A DNA stretch of 64,000 bases from Geobacillus sp. 46C-IIa (GTDB lineage Bacteria; Bacillota; Bacilli; Bacillales; Anoxybacillaceae), in assembly GCF_014679505.1 (NCBI RefSeq), contig NZ_CP061474.1:2614001-2678000 (forward strand). The letters run 5' to 3'. Below, one piece after another: positions 9,397-19,649 of the stretch. Below the pieces are notes generated by a model, which saw only the letters and a list, made by a program, of their open reading frames with translations, did not search any database and was not told the origin of the DNA. Position 1 is the first letter of the stretch. Every line of letters starts with the position of its first letter. The position numbers and the translations under genes are program-made.

Positions 9397-10635
9397 TTAC
9401 ATATATTTTTTGAAAATCAATGTCGCGTTATGGCCGCCAAAACCGAACGAATTGCTCAACACCGCACGCACATCTTGCTTGCGCGCTTCATTCGGCACAT
9501 AGTCGAGATCGCATTCCGGATCCGGCGTTTCATAGTTGATCGTCGGGGGAATGATGCCGTCGCGAATCGTCAGTACTGAGAAAATCGCTTCCACCGCACC
9601 GGTCGCGCCCAGCAGGTGGCCGATCATCGACTTCGTTGAGCTGACGGCGAGCTGATACGCATGATCACCGAACACTTCTTTAATGGCAAGCGTCTCATAC
9701 TTATCGTTGTACTCCGTGCTCGTACCGTGGGCGTTAATATAGTCGATCTCCTCCGGCTGCAGGCCGGCGTCACGAAGCGCTTGGCGCATCGCCCGCACGC
9801 CTCCTTCTCCGCCTGGCGCTGGCGCTGTAATATGGTAGGCGTCAGCGGTCGCGCCGTAACCGACAATCTCGGCATAAATCGTCGCCCCGCGGCACAACGC
9901 GTGCTCCAGCTCTTCAAGAACGACGATGCCTGCCCCTTCGCCCATAACAAACCCGTCGCGGTTTTTGTCAAACGGACGGCTCGCCGTTTTCGGGTCTGGA
10001 TTTGTCGACAGCGCTGTGTTGGCACAAAAGCCGGCAAACGACATTTTCGTAATCGGCGCTTCAGCCCCGCCAGTGATCATGACATCGGCATCGCCGCGCT
10101 GAATGACCTTAAACGCGTCGCCGATCGAATTGGCTCCGGTCGCGCAAGCGGTGACCGTACATGAGTTGATTCCTTTCGCTCCGAGGATGATCGACACTTG
10201 ACCGGCCGCCATATCCGGAATCATCATTGGCACGAAAAACGGGCTCACCCGACGGTAGCCGCGCTGCTGGAAAATTTCAAACTGCTGTTCAAATGTCTCC
10301 ATTCCGCCGATGCCTGAGCCGATCCAGACGCCGACTCGCTCAGCATTTTGTTCGTTGATCTCGAGTTTAGCATCTTTCACCGCCATGAGCGCTGCGGCCA
10401 CGGCGTATTGTGTAAAACGATCCATCTTTCGCGCTTCGCGGCGATCCATAAACGACGCCGGATCGAAATCTTTCACTTCCGCCGCCACTTTCGCCGGAAA
10501 ATCATCCGGGTTGACGCGAGTAACAATATCGATGCCGGACTGGCCGGCAATGATGTTTTTCCACGTTGTTTCGACGTCATTGCCGAGCGGGGTGACAGCC
10601 CCCATCCCGGTCACGACAACTCGTCTTCTTTCCAT
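9397..10635 (-). CDS. fabF: FabF, beta-ketoacyl-ACP synthase II
   Basis: Condensing enzyme elongating fatty acids with malonyl-ACP, 412 aa. The catalytic triad is visible: Cys164 in VTACATGA, His303 in [11 protein letters not shown], His340 in GHLLGATGA. The start is ATG 10633-10635 behind AAAGGAGAG. A longer reading frame upstream overlaps the fabH end and has no ribosome site. It is second in a fabH-fabF operon under a FapR-like site. Confidence 0.96.
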   Translation of the reverse strand: MERRRVVVTGMGAVTPLGNDVETTWKNIIAGQSGIDIVTRVNPDDFPAKVAAEVKDFDPASFMDRREARKMDRFTQYAVAAALMAVKDAKLEINEQNAERVGVWIGSGIGGMETFEQQFEIFQQRGYRRVSPFFVPMMIPDMAAGQVSIILGAKGINSCTVTACATGANSIGDAFKVIQRGDADVMITGGAEAPITKMSFAGFCANTALSTNPDPKTASRPFDKNRDGFVMGEGAGIVVLEELEHALCRGATIYAEIVGYGATADAYHITAPAPGGEGGVRAMRQALRDAGLQPEEIDYINAHGTSTEYNDKYETLAIKEVFGDHAYQLAVSSTKSMIGHLLGATGAVEAIFSVLTIRDGIIPPTINYETPDPECDLDYVPNEARKQDVRAVLSNSFGFGGHNATLIFKKYM

Positions 10636-10673
10636 CGCTTCCGTCTCTCCTTTAACCGATAATGTACAAGCCG

Positions 10674-11606
10674 TTAGCGGCCCCAGCGCAAAGCGATCGC
10701 GCCCCATGTCAGCCCGCCGCCGAATCCGACCATGATGATGACGTCATCGTCTTTAATTTTGCCCGCTTCGATTTCCTCAGCGAGTGAAACTGGAATGGAC
10801 GCTGCTGACGTATTGCCGTATCGGCGAATCGTTGTTGACATTTTCTCTTCCGGCAGCTCGAGCCGCTGTCTGGCCGCCTCCATAATGCGGATGTTCGCTT
10901 GGTGGGGAATGAGAAAGTCGACATCATTTTTCGATAAACCGGCTTTTTCAAGCACGCGCAAGCTTGATTCCCCCATTTGCCGGACAGCGAACTTAAACAC
11001 TTCCCGACCGTTCATGATGATATATTCGTCTTGATATAAATGTTTTCCTCCTGTTCCGTCAGCGCCTAATTCAAACGATAAAATTCCGCGCCCCGGCGAC
11101 ACCGGTCCCATGACGACCGCCCCGGCGCCATCGCCAAACAGCACCGCCGTATTCCGGTCGGTCCAGTCAATAATTTTTGATAGTTTTTCCGCGCCTACTA
11201 CTAATATATACTTGTATGCGCCGTTGTCAATGAACTGGCTCGCCGTCACAACCCCATACATAAACCCAGCGCAGGCAGCGCTAATATCCAACGCTGCAGC
11301 GTTGACGGCGCCAAGCCGCTCTTGCAGCATGCAGGCGACCGATGGGAACGGACGGTCCGGAGTAACGGTAGCCACCAAAATCAAATCAATATCCTTCGCG
11401 GAAATGCCAGCATCAGCGAGCGCCTTCTCGGCAGCAAAATACGCCATGTCAGATGTGTCGATGCCATCGGGAGCGATGCGCCGCTCCTCGATCCCGGTGC
11501 GCGTCCGAATCCATTCGTCTGATGTGTCCATCATTTTTTCCAAGTCAGCGTTTGTCAACACGTTTTCCGGCGCATAGTAACCGACGCCGATAATTCCTGC
11601 TCCCAT
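10674..11606 (-). CDS. fabH: FabH, beta-ketoacyl-ACP synthase III
   Basis: Initiates fatty-acid synthesis by condensing acyl-CoA with malonyl-ACP. 310 aa with triad Cys112 (DISAACAGF), His235 (IPHQANIRI) and Asn265 (YGNTSAAS). I start it at ATG 11604-11606 ([11 protein letters not shown]) because AAAGGAG lies nine bases upstream. An ATG nine bases earlier is too close. It is the first gene of the fabHF operon. Confidence 0.95.
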   Translation of the reverse strand: MGAGIIGVGYYAPENVLTNADLEKMMDTSDEWIRTRTGIEERRIAPDGIDTSDMAYFAAEKALADAGISAKDIDLILVATVTPDRPFPSVACMLQERLGAVNAAALDISAACAGFMYGVVTASQFIDNGAYKYILVVGAEKLSKIIDWTDRNTAVLFGDGAGAVVMGPVSPGRGILSFELGADGTGGKHLYQDEYIIMNGREVFKFAVRQMGESSLRVLEKAGLSKNDVDFLIPHQANIRIMEAARQRLELPEEKMSTTIRRYGNTSAASIPVSLAEEIEAGKIKDDDVIIMVGFGGGLTWGAIALRWGR

Positions 11607-11698
11607 ACTATTCATCTCCTTTTTCCATCCAAAATAACCAAAGAGCCTTTTGAAGACAGCGCGATTCTCAATGTACAATCAGACCACATAACCAATTA

Positions 11699-11715
11699 TT
11701 ATTACTTGGTACTAA
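11699..11715 (-). promoter_or_regulatory. FapR-like operator upstream of fabH
   Basis: On the minus strand the sequence TTAGTACCAAGTAATAA is a 17-base near-palindrome: TTAGTAC pairs with GTAATAA with one mismatch. It contains the TTAGTACC half-site known for FapR, the malonyl-CoA-responsive repressor of fab genes in Bacillus. It lies about 95 bases before fabH. The exact promoter hexamers are not clear. Confidence 0.7.
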
Positions 11716-11888
11716 TTTTAGCGGAAAGAATGGATGTGCGCAATAGAAAAGGAAGACCTCCGTGAAGGAAAACCGAAATGAGGAGAATAAGATTCCTTTT
11801 TTGCACGCAAAGGCATTTGTCCAAACCGTTTCCCCTTTCCGCTCATACAATACAACAAGTAAAGATCATATGAAAGGGAGGACACAGC

Positions 11889-12137
11889 ATGGCAGACAGC
11901 CAAACACCAAAACAGCCCCGTGAGCAGCGTGACCGCTTCTCCCGCCTCATGTTCGGCCCCTTCCCCCCAAGCCAAACCGACCGGCGGGAAGAACAGGAGG
12001 AAACAGAACCGCTCCCGCTGCCAACCATTGATTTTATGAAGCTGTTTGAAAATGTGAGCGTGCTAACAGATTCGTTGCAACAGTTAAAACCGCTTGTCAA
12101 AAAAATCTCTTCACTCGTCGATTTCATGAAAAAATAG
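11889..12137 (+). CDS. Small hydrophilic protein, unknown
   Basis: 82 aa, starting at ATG behind GAAAGGGAGGAC. The N-terminal half is rich in Pro, Gln, Arg and Glu and probably disordered. The C-terminal half (from PTIDFMKLFENVSVLTDSLQ) looks like an amphipathic helix or short coiled coil. I do not recognise the family. It is transcribed away from fabH and ends in its own hairpin. Confidence 0.6.
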   Translation: MADSQTPKQPREQRDRFSRLMFGPFPPSQTDRREEQEETEPLPLPTIDFMKLFENVSVLTDSLQQLKPLVKKISSLVDFMKK

Positions 12138-12163
12138 CAGACGCAGCAAAACGGTGCGTCTGC
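12137..12163 (+). terminator. Hairpin after the 82-aa gene
   Basis: GCAGACGCA pairs with TGCGTCTGC (9 bp) directly after the stop codon, followed by the T-rich CTTCGTTGTTT. Confidence 0.6.
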
Positions 12164-12172
12164 CTTCGTTGT

Positions 12173-12904
12173 TTACGGGAGCTCATTGTACTGCCGAAAA
12201 AACTGTCCGATTTGCGCTGCCAGCTGGCGCCGCCTTTCCGGCAGATGGTAGACGACGCGCACGCGGTCATTCATTGTTTTCATCCATTGTTCGTATTTGC
12301 GGCTGTGCAGCGCCGACGGATATTCGCTCACGCCAGCGAGTTGCCAAATCGTCACCGGAACGTCATGCGGGCTGAGAAAAAGGGACGGAACGGCCTCCGG
12401 CACCTCTTCTTCCTTCATGCCATAAGCAAGCGCAACTTCTTTCACCATCCGCCGATACGTCAACGGATGTTCCCGCTCATAGTTAAGCTGAGCACGTACA
12501 TCAAGGCAAGGGTTGAGCATGGCGACGGCGCGGATTTGCCCCGGCATGGCGCCAAGCAGCTGCAAGGCGACGAGTGCGCCCATTCCTTCAGCAACGATAT
12601 AAATGCGCTGGTTGACAATTTCGCTTTTCAATACCGAGTAGATCAGCTGGCGCGCCAGCCGGACTGCCTTTGGGCTTCCCCAATGCCGGCCGTACAAATG
12701 GGACGAAAACACCGTATACCCGCGTTCAAGCCACTCCTCCAGCCACTGGCGCCGCCCCGGATGCTCGAGCCAAAAACTCGTCTGTTCGTTCACGAAATGA
12801 TCACTGTCACCCATTAAAAAAAGGGCAAACCCGTTCGGGCGCTCCGGCACGTGAACGATGCACCATTGCCCATCAAGTTGGAAAAACCGTCGTTGTCCTG
12901 CCAT
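12173..12904 (-). CDS. yjaU: YjaU-like alpha/beta-hydrolase fold protein, nucleophile lost
   Basis: About 243 aa with an alpha/beta-hydrolase pattern: a strand, then VPERPNGFALFLMGDSDHF, and a nucleophile-elbow region IYIVAEGMGALVALQ. Where active hydrolases have G-x-S-x-G, this reads A-E-G-M-G, so the nucleophilic Ser appears replaced by Gly. Catalysis may be lost. The start is ATG 12902-12904, nine bases after AAGGGTG. An ATG nine bases earlier is too close. The name is by position between the fab and yjzD genes. Confidence 0.65.
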   Translation of the reverse strand: MAGQRRFFQLDGQWCIVHVPERPNGFALFLMGDSDHFVNEQTSFWLEHPGRRQWLEEWLERGYTVFSSHLYGRHWGSPKAVRLARQLIYSVLKSEIVNQRIYIVAEGMGALVALQLLGAMPGQIRAVAMLNPCLDVRAQLNYEREHPLTYRRMVKEVALAYGMKEEEVPEAVPSLFLSPHDVPVTIWQLAGVSEYPSALHSRKYEQWMKTMNDRVRVVYHLPERRRQLAAQIGQFFRQYNELP

Positions 12905-13047
12905 CGTTTCCATTCACCCTTGTTTGGCGATACATAATTGTACAGTATACGATATGCCGGGCAGAAAAAAACGTCCGGGTATATGCCTAAATGAACAAAT
13001 TGTGATAAGATAAGAAAAGAAATGATGCGAAGATAGGGGGAAACAAG

Positions 13048-13236
13048 ATGCGCTTGTTTTGGACGTTTTTCTGGACATTTTTGCTTGTGCAAATGGCGGC
13101 CTATGTCATCGGCTCGATGCAAGGGATCGGCTACGATTTCGCGACCGGCGCAATCGTCAGTGTCGTCGTCACAGTTTTGATCGTTTTGGTAGCAGCCTTG
13201 ATTCCGGATGAGCCAGCCGGGCATCACCATCATTAA
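13048..13236 (+). CDS. yjzD: YjzD-like DUF2929 membrane protein
   Basis: 62 aa with two hydrophobic spans (FWTFFWTFLLVQMAAYVIGS and AIVSVVVTVLIVLVAALI) and a His-rich tail HHHH. The pattern and position fit YjzD/DUF2929 of Bacillaceae. Function is unknown. A purine-rich GATAGGGGG lies before the ATG. Confidence 0.75.
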   Translation: MRLFWTFFWTFLLVQMAAYVIGSMQGIGYDFATGAIVSVVVTVLIVLVAALIPDEPAGHHHH

Positions 13237-13258
13237 TCCTGAAAGCCTTTTGAGAACG

Positions 13259-13298
13259 ACAACGCCTTGGAGCTGTCAAACTCCAAGGCGTTGTTTTT
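13259..13298 (+). terminator. yjzD terminator
   Basis: A perfect 14-bp stem (arms 13259-13272 and 13281-13294, loop CTGTCAAA) continues into TTTTTG on the plus strand. It could also serve the convergent MMPL pseudogene. Confidence 0.8.
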
Positions 13299-13317
13299 GT
13301 GTCTGTCCCTTGTGTGT

Positions 13318-14827
13318 TTATGCATTGTCTGTTTGGACGTTGTGCTTCCGCTCGTTCTCCAGCCAGACAATCAGCCCCGGCAGCAACATCCTGCGAATAA
13401 GAAACGTATCAAGCAAAATGCCGATGGCGACGAGAAACCCAAACACAAACAACAGTTGCACGGGCTGGGTCATCAACACGGCAAACGTCGCCGCCAAAAT
13501 GAGACCGGCCGAAGAAATGACGCCGCCGGTATGGGCGACCGCCCGCTCGACCGCCTCGTTGACGGAATGAGTTCTCCACTCTTCTTGGAAGCGCGACACG
13601 AGTATAATATTGTAGTCAATGCCAAGCGCCACTAAAAACACAAGCGCATAAATCGGCACGCGGTCGCTGACAGCTTCGATATCAAACAACAAATCCGCCA
13701 GCCAAATGCCAAGCCCAAGCGCTGCCGCGAACGACAAACTGGCCGACTTTTTCCCAAAATGTTCGTCCCCGTTTCTCTTTGACATCACCGACGCGCGGGA
13801 TGTTCGGCCAAAACGCTTGGCGCCCAAACAACGTGAACAAAGCCGGGATCAGTGTGACCGAAGCAATCATGATGATGGCCATCGCGAGGGCAAACGTCGG
13901 GGCAAAATTTCGGTAATCCCCCAGCCTAGCGAAAAACAACACGAGCATCGCCGCCAATACGGTGCCGCCTGAAAACAGGACAGGCAGCCCGGTCTCGCGC
14001 ATCGCCTGCTTCATCGCTTCCCACTTGTTCTCGTACCGTTTCAGCTCCTCTCGGTAGCGGGAAAAGATAAACAACGAGTAATCCGTAATTGCCGCGAACA
14101 ACAAAATGGACATAATCGACACCGTTTGTTTGGAAATGACAAGTCCTCCTCGTCCTAACAGCCCAAGCAGCTGCACGACTAATTCATACACAAACGCAGC
14201 GACAACGAGCGGAATGAGGGCCAATAATGGTGATCGGTAAATGATGATCAGCAGCACTAAAATCAGCCCAACCGTTGAAAGCATGAGCACAACATCAGCG
14301 CGCGAAAACAATTCCAGTGTATCCGCCGCGATGCCGGCCGGCCCGGTAATATGGAGCTTCACATCGCTTCCGCTATGAACGAGTTTCCGAATATCGTCAT
14401 TGATCGTTTGAATCTCTTTCGATTCCAATGAAGACTGATAAATCGCTGGAACAACCGCGATTTTCCCGTCTTCCGCAAAAAAGCGTGCTGCGGCTTGTGG
14501 CGGAAGGGAAGCAATCGGAACAAGCTGTTCGAGCGCTTCTTGGTGTTTTTTCTCAATATCAGCCAACAAGCGCTGCAATTCTTCTGTTGAAATCGGCTCG
14601 TCATCGGAATGGAAAACAAAAATCGCAGGGATGCCGTCGCTGTCGGCAAAATATTGACCGATTTTCTTTTGCGCTACCATCGATTGTACATCGCTTGGCA
14701 GCGACTCAATGCTCGATACTTCATACACTTTTACGTTTGGCGCCGCAAGAGCCAACACAACGGTGGCAACCAACCATACGGCTAATGTCCACTACATCCC
14801 TTTTTTTGTCGTTACCCGGTCCGTCAC
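13318..14827 (-). pseudogene. MMPL/RND-type exporter, broken
   Basis: Two overlapping frames give parts of one MMPL-family membrane transporter. The larger (to 14773) has the first membrane cluster with ITDYSLFIFSRYREE. The smaller (13318-13827) has the second cluster with GIDYNIILVSRFQEEW. A frameshift occurs near 13700-13760, and the second extracellular domain (roughly 200 aa in full-length YdfJ-like proteins) is missing. Near the 5' end an in-frame TAG (14792-14794) follows a GTG start at 14827 after 11 codons. At least three lesions make it a pseudogene, although its regulator and operators remain. Confidence 0.85.
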
Positions 14828-14878
14828 GGTCTGCAACCACCCATCCATCGCCAATCCCCATTTTCATTTGATCGCCGA

Positions 14879-14943
14879 AAGTGACAAACATGTCACTTTT
14901 GACACACTTTTATCATAAGGGGAAAGTGACAAAAATGTCAATT
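14879..14943 (-). promoter_or_regulatory. Tandem TetR-type operators
   Basis: A perfect inverted repeat AAGTGACA-AACA-TGTCACTT lies at 14879-14898. A near copy, AAGTGACA-AAAA-TGTCAATT, lies at 14924-14943 with one mismatch. They sit between the TetR gene and the exporter remnant, so the adjacent TetR protein is the likely ligand. The second site overlaps the end of the TetR gene. Confidence 0.7.
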
Positions 14944-15510
14944 TCGATTCATGACTCCATACATGATGATCTCTCGAATGCTTTCTGCCCATTCAGCAAG
15001 AGAGATGCCCGGAAAATGGGGAACTACGACCGACTGGAAAATGTAACCGAGAATGACCTGATCCGGAAGATGGCGTTTCATTTTCCCTTCCTGCTTTCCC
15101 CGCTGGATCAAAGACTGCAGCTCTTCATACATCCGCTCGTGAAATTGCTCGAGACGCCGTTTATTTTCCTGTACTTTTGGATGGGTTTCCGGAATTCGCT
15201 TTCCGATCGAAATCATTTTATGAAGATCGTTATGGTACAAAATGAAATCAAGCAAAAAACGAAATTGTTCGTCAAATGTAGGATACGAATGAATGTGTTT
15301 TAATTTGGCGAATACGTGCTCCATTTCATTGACCATATAAGCAGTGATCAATTCCTCTTTATTCTCAAAATATTTATAAATCGCGCTTCTTGCCACCCCG
15401 AGCCGTTCCGCCAACAACCCAAACGTGAATCCTTCGTATCCGTGTTCAAGAAGAAGTTGTTTCGTTTGTCCAAACAGCTCGTCCAATGAAAATTTCCGTT
15501 CCCGCGCCAA
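14938..15510 (-). CDS. TetR-family regulator of the MMPL exporter
   Basis: 190 aa. The N-terminal helix-turn-helix reads GFTFGLLAERLGVARSAIYK followed by YFENKEELI, the classic TetR signature. The C-terminal half is a ligand domain with no recognisable specificity. The start is TTG at 15508-15510 after GGAGG. A TATAAT lies at 15540-15545 on the minus strand with a weak -35. It appears intact although its probable target is broken. Confidence 0.88.
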   Translation of the reverse strand: MARERKFSLDELFGQTKQLLLEHGYEGFTFGLLAERLGVARSAIYKYFENKEELITAYMVNEMEHVFAKLKHIHSYPTFDEQFRFLLDFILYHNDLHKMISIGKRIPETHPKVQENKRRLEQFHERMYEELQSLIQRGKQEGKMKRHLPDQVILGYIFQSVVVPHFPGISLAEWAESIREIIMYGVMNRN

Positions 15511-15610
15511 CCGAGGGGCCTCCTTTCTTTTTTCTTTTCATTATACGCCTGCCTATGAAGGAAAGAAAGGTGCCCCGGATTTGGAACACCTTTTGGACCA
15601 CTGCGCTATT

Positions 15611-15630
15611 TTTCGTTGCCGGCAACGAAA
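15611..15630. other. 20-bp perfect palindrome after clpB
   Basis: TTTCGTTGCC followed by its exact complement GGCAACGAAA, 50 bases beyond the clpB stop. It lacks a loop and a T run, so it is either a weak terminator or a protein-binding site. Confidence 0.4.
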
Positions 15631-15679
15631 GATGCTGCCCTTTCGTCAAGCGATATGGCTCCTTCGCCTAAAAGCGCTT

Positions 15680-18265
15680 TTACACCGACGGACGAATGAC
15701 AAGCCGGCCGTTTTCGACATCGACTGTGACAGTGTTGCAATCGTTCACCCGCCCGGCGATCAACTCTTTGGCAAGCGGTGTTTCGATCTGCTTTTGCATA
15801 AACCGCTTCAAAGGACGAGCGCCGTATACCGGATCAAAGCCAGCTTCGGCGATATGTTGTTTCGCCTCTTCTGTCAGCACAAGCTCAATATGCCGGTCGG
15901 CCAAACGGCGTGACAGCTCGCGGGCGAACTTTTCGACGATGCCTTTCACCTCATTGGTTGACAGCGGCTTAAACAAGACGACATCATCGATCCGGTTTAA
16001 AAACTCAGGGCGGAAATGAACGCGCAATTGGTCGAGCACCTGTTTGCGCGTCTCTTCTTCAATTTCGCCGTTTCGGCTTTCCAATAAGAGCGGTGAGCCG
16101 ATGTTGGACGTCATAATGACAACCGTATTTTTAAAATCGACCGTCCGTCCTTGCGAGTCTGTGAGCCGTCCGTCATCAAGCAACTGTAAAAGCACGTTGA
16201 ACACGTCCGGATGCGCCTTTTCAATTTCATCAAGCAAAATGACCGCATATGGCTTGCGCCGCACCGCTTCGGTCAGCTGGCCTCCTTCCTCATAGCCGAC
16301 ATAGCCAGGCGGCGCTCCAATCAAGCGGGAAACAGCATGTTTTTCCATATACTCGGACATGTCAAGACGGATCAGCTGCTCCTCGCTGTCAAACAGCGCT
16401 TCGGCGAGTGCCTTGGCGAGCTCGGTTTTGCCGACGCCGGTCGGTCCGAGAAAGAGAAACGACCCGATCGGGCGGTTCGGGTCTTTCATGCCAGCCCGCG
16501 CCCGCAAGACGGCATCGGCGACAAGTTCGACCGCCTCATCTTGGCCAATGACCCGTTCGTGCAGCAACTCATGAAGGCGAAGCAGCTTTTCCCGCTCTCC
16601 TTCAACAAGGCGGGTGAGCGGAATGCCGGTCCAGCGCGAAACAATTTCGGCGATTTCTTCCTCGGTCACTTCCTCGCGCAGCAGCTTTCCTTCTCTTTTC
16701 CCGCTTGCTTCCTGTTCGAGCTGCTTCAGTTGCTTCTCAAGCTGTGGGATGCGTCCATGACGCAGCTCGGCCGCTTTGTTTAAATCGTAGTCATTTTCCG
16801 CGTCTTCAAGCTCGCGCTTGGCCCGCTCAAGCGCCTCGCGCAGGCGGTGGACGCGGTCGAGCGCCTCTTTTTCCCGCTGCCATTTCGCTTTCATGGCGTT
16901 CGCCCTCTCGCGCAAGTCAGAAAGTTCTTTTTGCAGTGCCTCAAGCCGCGCGCGGCTCGCCTCGTCCGTTTCTTTGCTTAAGGCTGCCTCTTCGATTTCG
17001 AGCTGCATGACGCGACGCATCACCTCATCGAGTTCGGACGGCATCGATTCCATTTCTGTGCGGATCGTCGCGCACGCTTCATCAACCAAATCGATCGCTT
17101 TATCGGGCAAAAAGCGATCGGAAATGTAACGATCCGACAGCACCGCGGCCGCGACGAGCGCGCGGTCATGAATTTTCACGCCATGGTGCACTTCGTACCG
17201 TTCTTTCAACCCGCGCAAAATCGAGATCGTGTCCTCGACACTCGGCTCTTGGACCAATACTTGTTGAAAGCGGCGTTCAAGCGCCGGGTCTTTTTCGATA
17301 TATTGGCGATATTCATCGAGCGTCGTCGCCCCAATGCAGCGCAGTTCGCCGCGGGCGAGCATCGGCTTCAACATATTGCCGGCGTCCATCGCTCCTTCCG
17401 CCCGGCCGGCGCCGACGATTGTATGCAGCTCGTCAATAAATAAAATGATGCGGCCATCGCTTTTTTTAATTTCGTTCAGCACGGCCTTCAGCCGCTCCTC
17501 AAATTCGCCGCGAAACTTCGCTCCGGCAACAAGCGCACTCATATCGAGCGCAAAAATCGTTTTATCTTTCAGCCCTTCCGGGACGTCTTTGCGAACGATG
17601 CGCTGGGCGAGCCCTTCGACAATCGCCGTTTTTCCGACGCCCGGTTCACCGATCAGCACCGGATTGTTTTTCGTTTTGCGCGACAAAATGCGGATGACGC
17701 GGCGAATTTCACTGTCGCGGCCGATGACCGGATCGATTTTCCCCGCTTTCGCCTCGGCGACAAGGTCGCGCCCGTATTTTGCCAGCGCTTCATAGGTTGC
17801 TTCCGGATGTGGACTCGTCACGCGTTGATTCCCCCTTACGTTTCTCACTGCCGCTACTAGTGCTTCTTTCGTCAGCCCAAACGACGCCAGCTGCCGGGCG
17901 ACCGGCTCAGCGCCGCGAGGCAACGCGAGCAGCACATGTTCGACCGATATGTACTCATCTTGCATTCGTTTTGCTTCCGCTTCAGCTTCCTCAAGCAGCC
18001 GCGCCAAGGCGGGCGCAGCATACAACTGCCCATCCGCCCCATGCACTTGAGGCTTTTGACGAAGCTGGTTGCGAAGCCAATCAGCGGCCTTTTCCTTGTC
18101 AGCGCCGGAAAGCTCCAACAACCGCGGCGCCAGGCCGCCTTCTTGTTCAAAGAGCGCCAACAGCAGATGCTCGACATCGAGCTGTTGATGATGTCGTTCT
18201 TTGGCGAGCGACTGCGCCGCCATGAGCGCTTCTTGCAATTTTTCTGTTAAACGGCTTGCATCCAT
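15680..18265 (-). CDS. clpB: ClpB disaggregase
   Basis: Cytoplasmic hexameric AAA+ chaperone that, with DnaK, resolves aggregates. 861 aa. Order: Clp N domain (two repeats in residues 1-145), first AAA+ module with [13 protein letters not shown], a long charged coiled-coil M domain (residues about 400-520), and a second AAA+ module with [16 protein letters not shown] and [14 protein letters not shown]. There is no ClpP tripeptide loop or zinc finger, which separates it from ClpC/ClpX. Directly upstream is a CtsR box and a good promoter. Confidence 0.96.
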   Translation of the reverse strand: MDASRLTEKLQEALMAAQSLAKERHHQQLDVEHLLLALFEQEGGLAPRLLELSGADKEKAADWLRNQLRQKPQVHGADGQLYAAPALARLLEEAEAEAKRMQDEYISVEHVLLALPRGAEPVARQLASFGLTKEALVAAVRNVRGNQRVTSPHPEATYEALAKYGRDLVAEAKAGKIDPVIGRDSEIRRVIRILSRKTKNNPVLIGEPGVGKTAIVEGLAQRIVRKDVPEGLKDKTIFALDMSALVAGAKFRGEFEERLKAVLNEIKKSDGRIILFIDELHTIVGAGRAEGAMDAGNMLKPMLARGELRCIGATTLDEYRQYIEKDPALERRFQQVLVQEPSVEDTISILRGLKERYEVHHGVKIHDRALVAAAVLSDRYISDRFLPDKAIDLVDEACATIRTEMESMPSELDEVMRRVMQLEIEEAALSKETDEASRARLEALQKELSDLRERANAMKAKWQREKEALDRVHRLREALERAKRELEDAENDYDLNKAAELRHGRIPQLEKQLKQLEQEASGKREGKLLREEVTEEEIAEIVSRWTGIPLTRLVEGEREKLLRLHELLHERVIGQDEAVELVADAVLRARAGMKDPNRPIGSFLFLGPTGVGKTELAKALAEALFDSEEQLIRLDMSEYMEKHAVSRLIGAPPGYVGYEEGGQLTEAVRRKPYAVILLDEIEKAHPDVFNVLLQLLDDGRLTDSQGRTVDFKNTVVIMTSNIGSPLLLESRNGEIEEETRKQVLDQLRVHFRPEFLNRIDDVVLFKPLSTNEVKGIVEKFARELSRRLADRHIELVLTEEAKQHIAEAGFDPVYGARPLKRFMQKQIETPLAKELIAGRVNDCNTVTVDVENGRLVIRPSV

Positions 18266-18278
18266 GCCGTCCCCTCCA

Positions 18279-18295
18279 TTTGACCTTCTTTGACC
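18279..18295 (-). promoter_or_regulatory. CtsR operator of clpB
   Basis: On the minus strand GGTCAAA-GAA-GGTCAAA, an exact tandem heptad repeat with a 3-base spacer, matches the CtsR consensus. It lies between the -10 and the clpB start, where bound CtsR would block transcription until heat shock. Confidence 0.92.
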
Positions 18296-18301
18296 ATAAA
18301 T

Positions 18302-18330
18302 ATTATAGCGAATGATAAAGAGCCCGGCAA
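18302..18330 (-). promoter_or_regulatory. clpB promoter
   Basis: TTGCCG, 17-base spacer, TATAAT on the minus strand. The start point would fall at the edge of the CtsR box. Confidence 0.75.
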
Positions 18331-18334
18331 ACGA

Positions 18335-18361
18335 AAAGCCACTCCAAAACGGAATGGCTTT
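18335..18361 (-). terminator. yjzC terminator
   Basis: AAAGCCATTCC pairs with GGAGTGGCTTT (one mismatch, loop GTTTT) on the minus strand and is followed by TTCGTTT, ten bases after the yjzC stop. Confidence 0.8.
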
Positions 18362-18370
18362 CGTCGCACG

Positions 18371-18550
18371 TTACGGCTTGCGTAAATACGTCCAATGCCG
18401 GTTATGGTTCGACGTTTCTGGGAACGTGTCGCCGGCTTTCAGTTTCAGCTTTTTCGGATGTTTCACATTGTCGCCTGTTTCGCCGATTTCAATATAGACA
18501 CCGTTGTTCGGCGCTTTATCCCCTGGTTTAAAATGGCGCGGTTGACCCAT
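18371..18550 (-). CDS. yjzC: YjzC small protein
   Basis: 59 aa beginning MGQPRHFKPGDKAPNNG, which I recognise as the YjzC family: short, soluble, Lys-rich, function unknown. I chose ATG 18548-18550. AAGGGGGAT lies about ten bases upstream, and a 12-codon extension in the frame has no ribosome site. Its own terminator follows. Confidence 0.82.
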   Translation of the reverse strand: MGQPRHFKPGDKAPNNGVYIEIGETGDNVKHPKKLKLKAGDTFPETSNHNRHWTYLRKP

Positions 18551-18675
18551 TGGTTTCATCCCCCTTGCTTCGATTGCATTTGTTAGCATTCCCGATTTCG
18601 CCGCTGTTCATAAGAAGGGAAATGATGGAGGGCGCCACGGCGCGCCAAGCCTTTTACAAAGAACTTATAAAAAGC

Positions 18676-18709
18676 AAAAAAGGAACTCCCGAAGAGGGAA
18701 TTCCTTTTT
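18676..18709 (-). terminator. arginine operon terminator
   Basis: A stem of AAAAAGGA-TTCCC type (14 bp with one mismatch, arms 18677-18690 and 18696-18709, loop around TCTTCGG) is followed by T residues on the minus strand, immediately after the argF stop. Confidence 0.85.
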
Positions 18710-18710
18710 C

Positions 18711-19649
18711 CTATAGAATCGACACTAAAATCGCTTTTTGGGCATGAAGCCGATTGCCGGCTTGTTCAAAGACGAATGAGTTTGGACCGTCCATGACGCC
18801 AGCTGTCACTTCCTCGCCGCGATGGGCCGGCAGGCAGTGCAAAAAGAGGTAATCTGGTTTTGCCGCTTTGACGAGCTCTTCGTTTACTTGATACGGCTGA
18901 AACACTTGCAGCCGCTCAGCACTTTCGCTCTCTTGCCCCATGCTCGTCCAGACATCGGTATAAATCGCATCAGCCCCCGCCACCGCCTCAAGCGGGTCAT
19001 GCGTCACCGTAACGGTGGCGCCTGTCTGTTCGCCGATGCGGCACGCCGCCTCGACGTAAGCTGATTTTGGTTCATAGCCCGGCGGACAGGCGATGGCCAC
19101 ATCCATGCCCACTTTCGCCGCGGCAATGAGAAGGGCGTTAGCGACGTTATTGCCGTCACCGACATAGGCGAGCTTGACGCCTTGGAACATTTTTTTCACT
19201 TCATAAATCGTCAGCAAATCCGCCAGCGCTTGGCAAGGATGGTCGTCATCGGTCAAGCCGTTGATGACCGGAACCGACGCGTATTCCGCCAATTCTTCGA
19301 CCTTTTCGTGGGCAAACGTCCGAATCATCATGACATCGACGTACTGCGACAAGACGCGGGCCGTATCGGCGATCGTTTCGCCGCGGCCGAGCTGCAGGTC
19401 GTTGCCATTCAAGTAGAGCGCTTGGCCGCCGAGCTGGATCATGCCGACTTCAAACGACACGCGCGTGCGCGTCGACGGCTTTTCAAAAATCATCGCCATC
19501 GTTTTGCCGACAAGCGGCGTATACGAAATCCCCGCTTTTTGTTTCGCCTTTAAGTCGGCGGCGAGCGCCAACAAGTCCATAATTTCGTCCGTGGAAAAAT
19601 CGAGCAGCGTTAAAAAATCTCTCCCTTTTAATGACATCACTGCATTCAT
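18711..19649 (-). CDS. argF: Ornithine carbamoyltransferase
   Basis: Makes citrulline from ornithine and carbamoyl phosphate. 312 aa. The carbamoyl-phosphate loop appears as [11 protein letters not shown], the domain-joining segment as [10 protein letters not shown], and the ornithine-binding Cys motif as [11 protein letters not shown]. The ATG overlaps the carB TGA (ATGA), indicating translational coupling. It is the last gene of argCJBD-carAB-argF. Confidence 0.96.
   Translation of the reverse strand: MNAVMSLKGRDFLTLLDFSTDEIMDLLALAADLKAKQKAGISYTPLVGKTMAMIFEKPSTRTRVSFEVGMIQLGGQALYLNGNDLQLGRGETIADTARVLSQYVDVMMIRTFAHEKVEELAEYASVPVINGLTDDDHPCQALADLLTIYEVKKMFQGVKLAYVGDGNNVANALLIAAAKVGMDVAIACPPGYEPKSAYVEAACRIGEQTGATVTVTHDPLEAVAGADAIYTDVWTSMGQESESAERLQVFQPYQVNEELVKAAKPDYLFLHCLPAHRGEEVTAGVMDGPNSFVFEQAGNRLHAQKAILVSIL

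Noticed and set aside
11630..11730. A definite sigma-A promoter for fabH
   Set aside because: Several AT-rich hexamers occur around the FapR-like site, but none has both good boxes and correct spacing, so only the operator is annotated.
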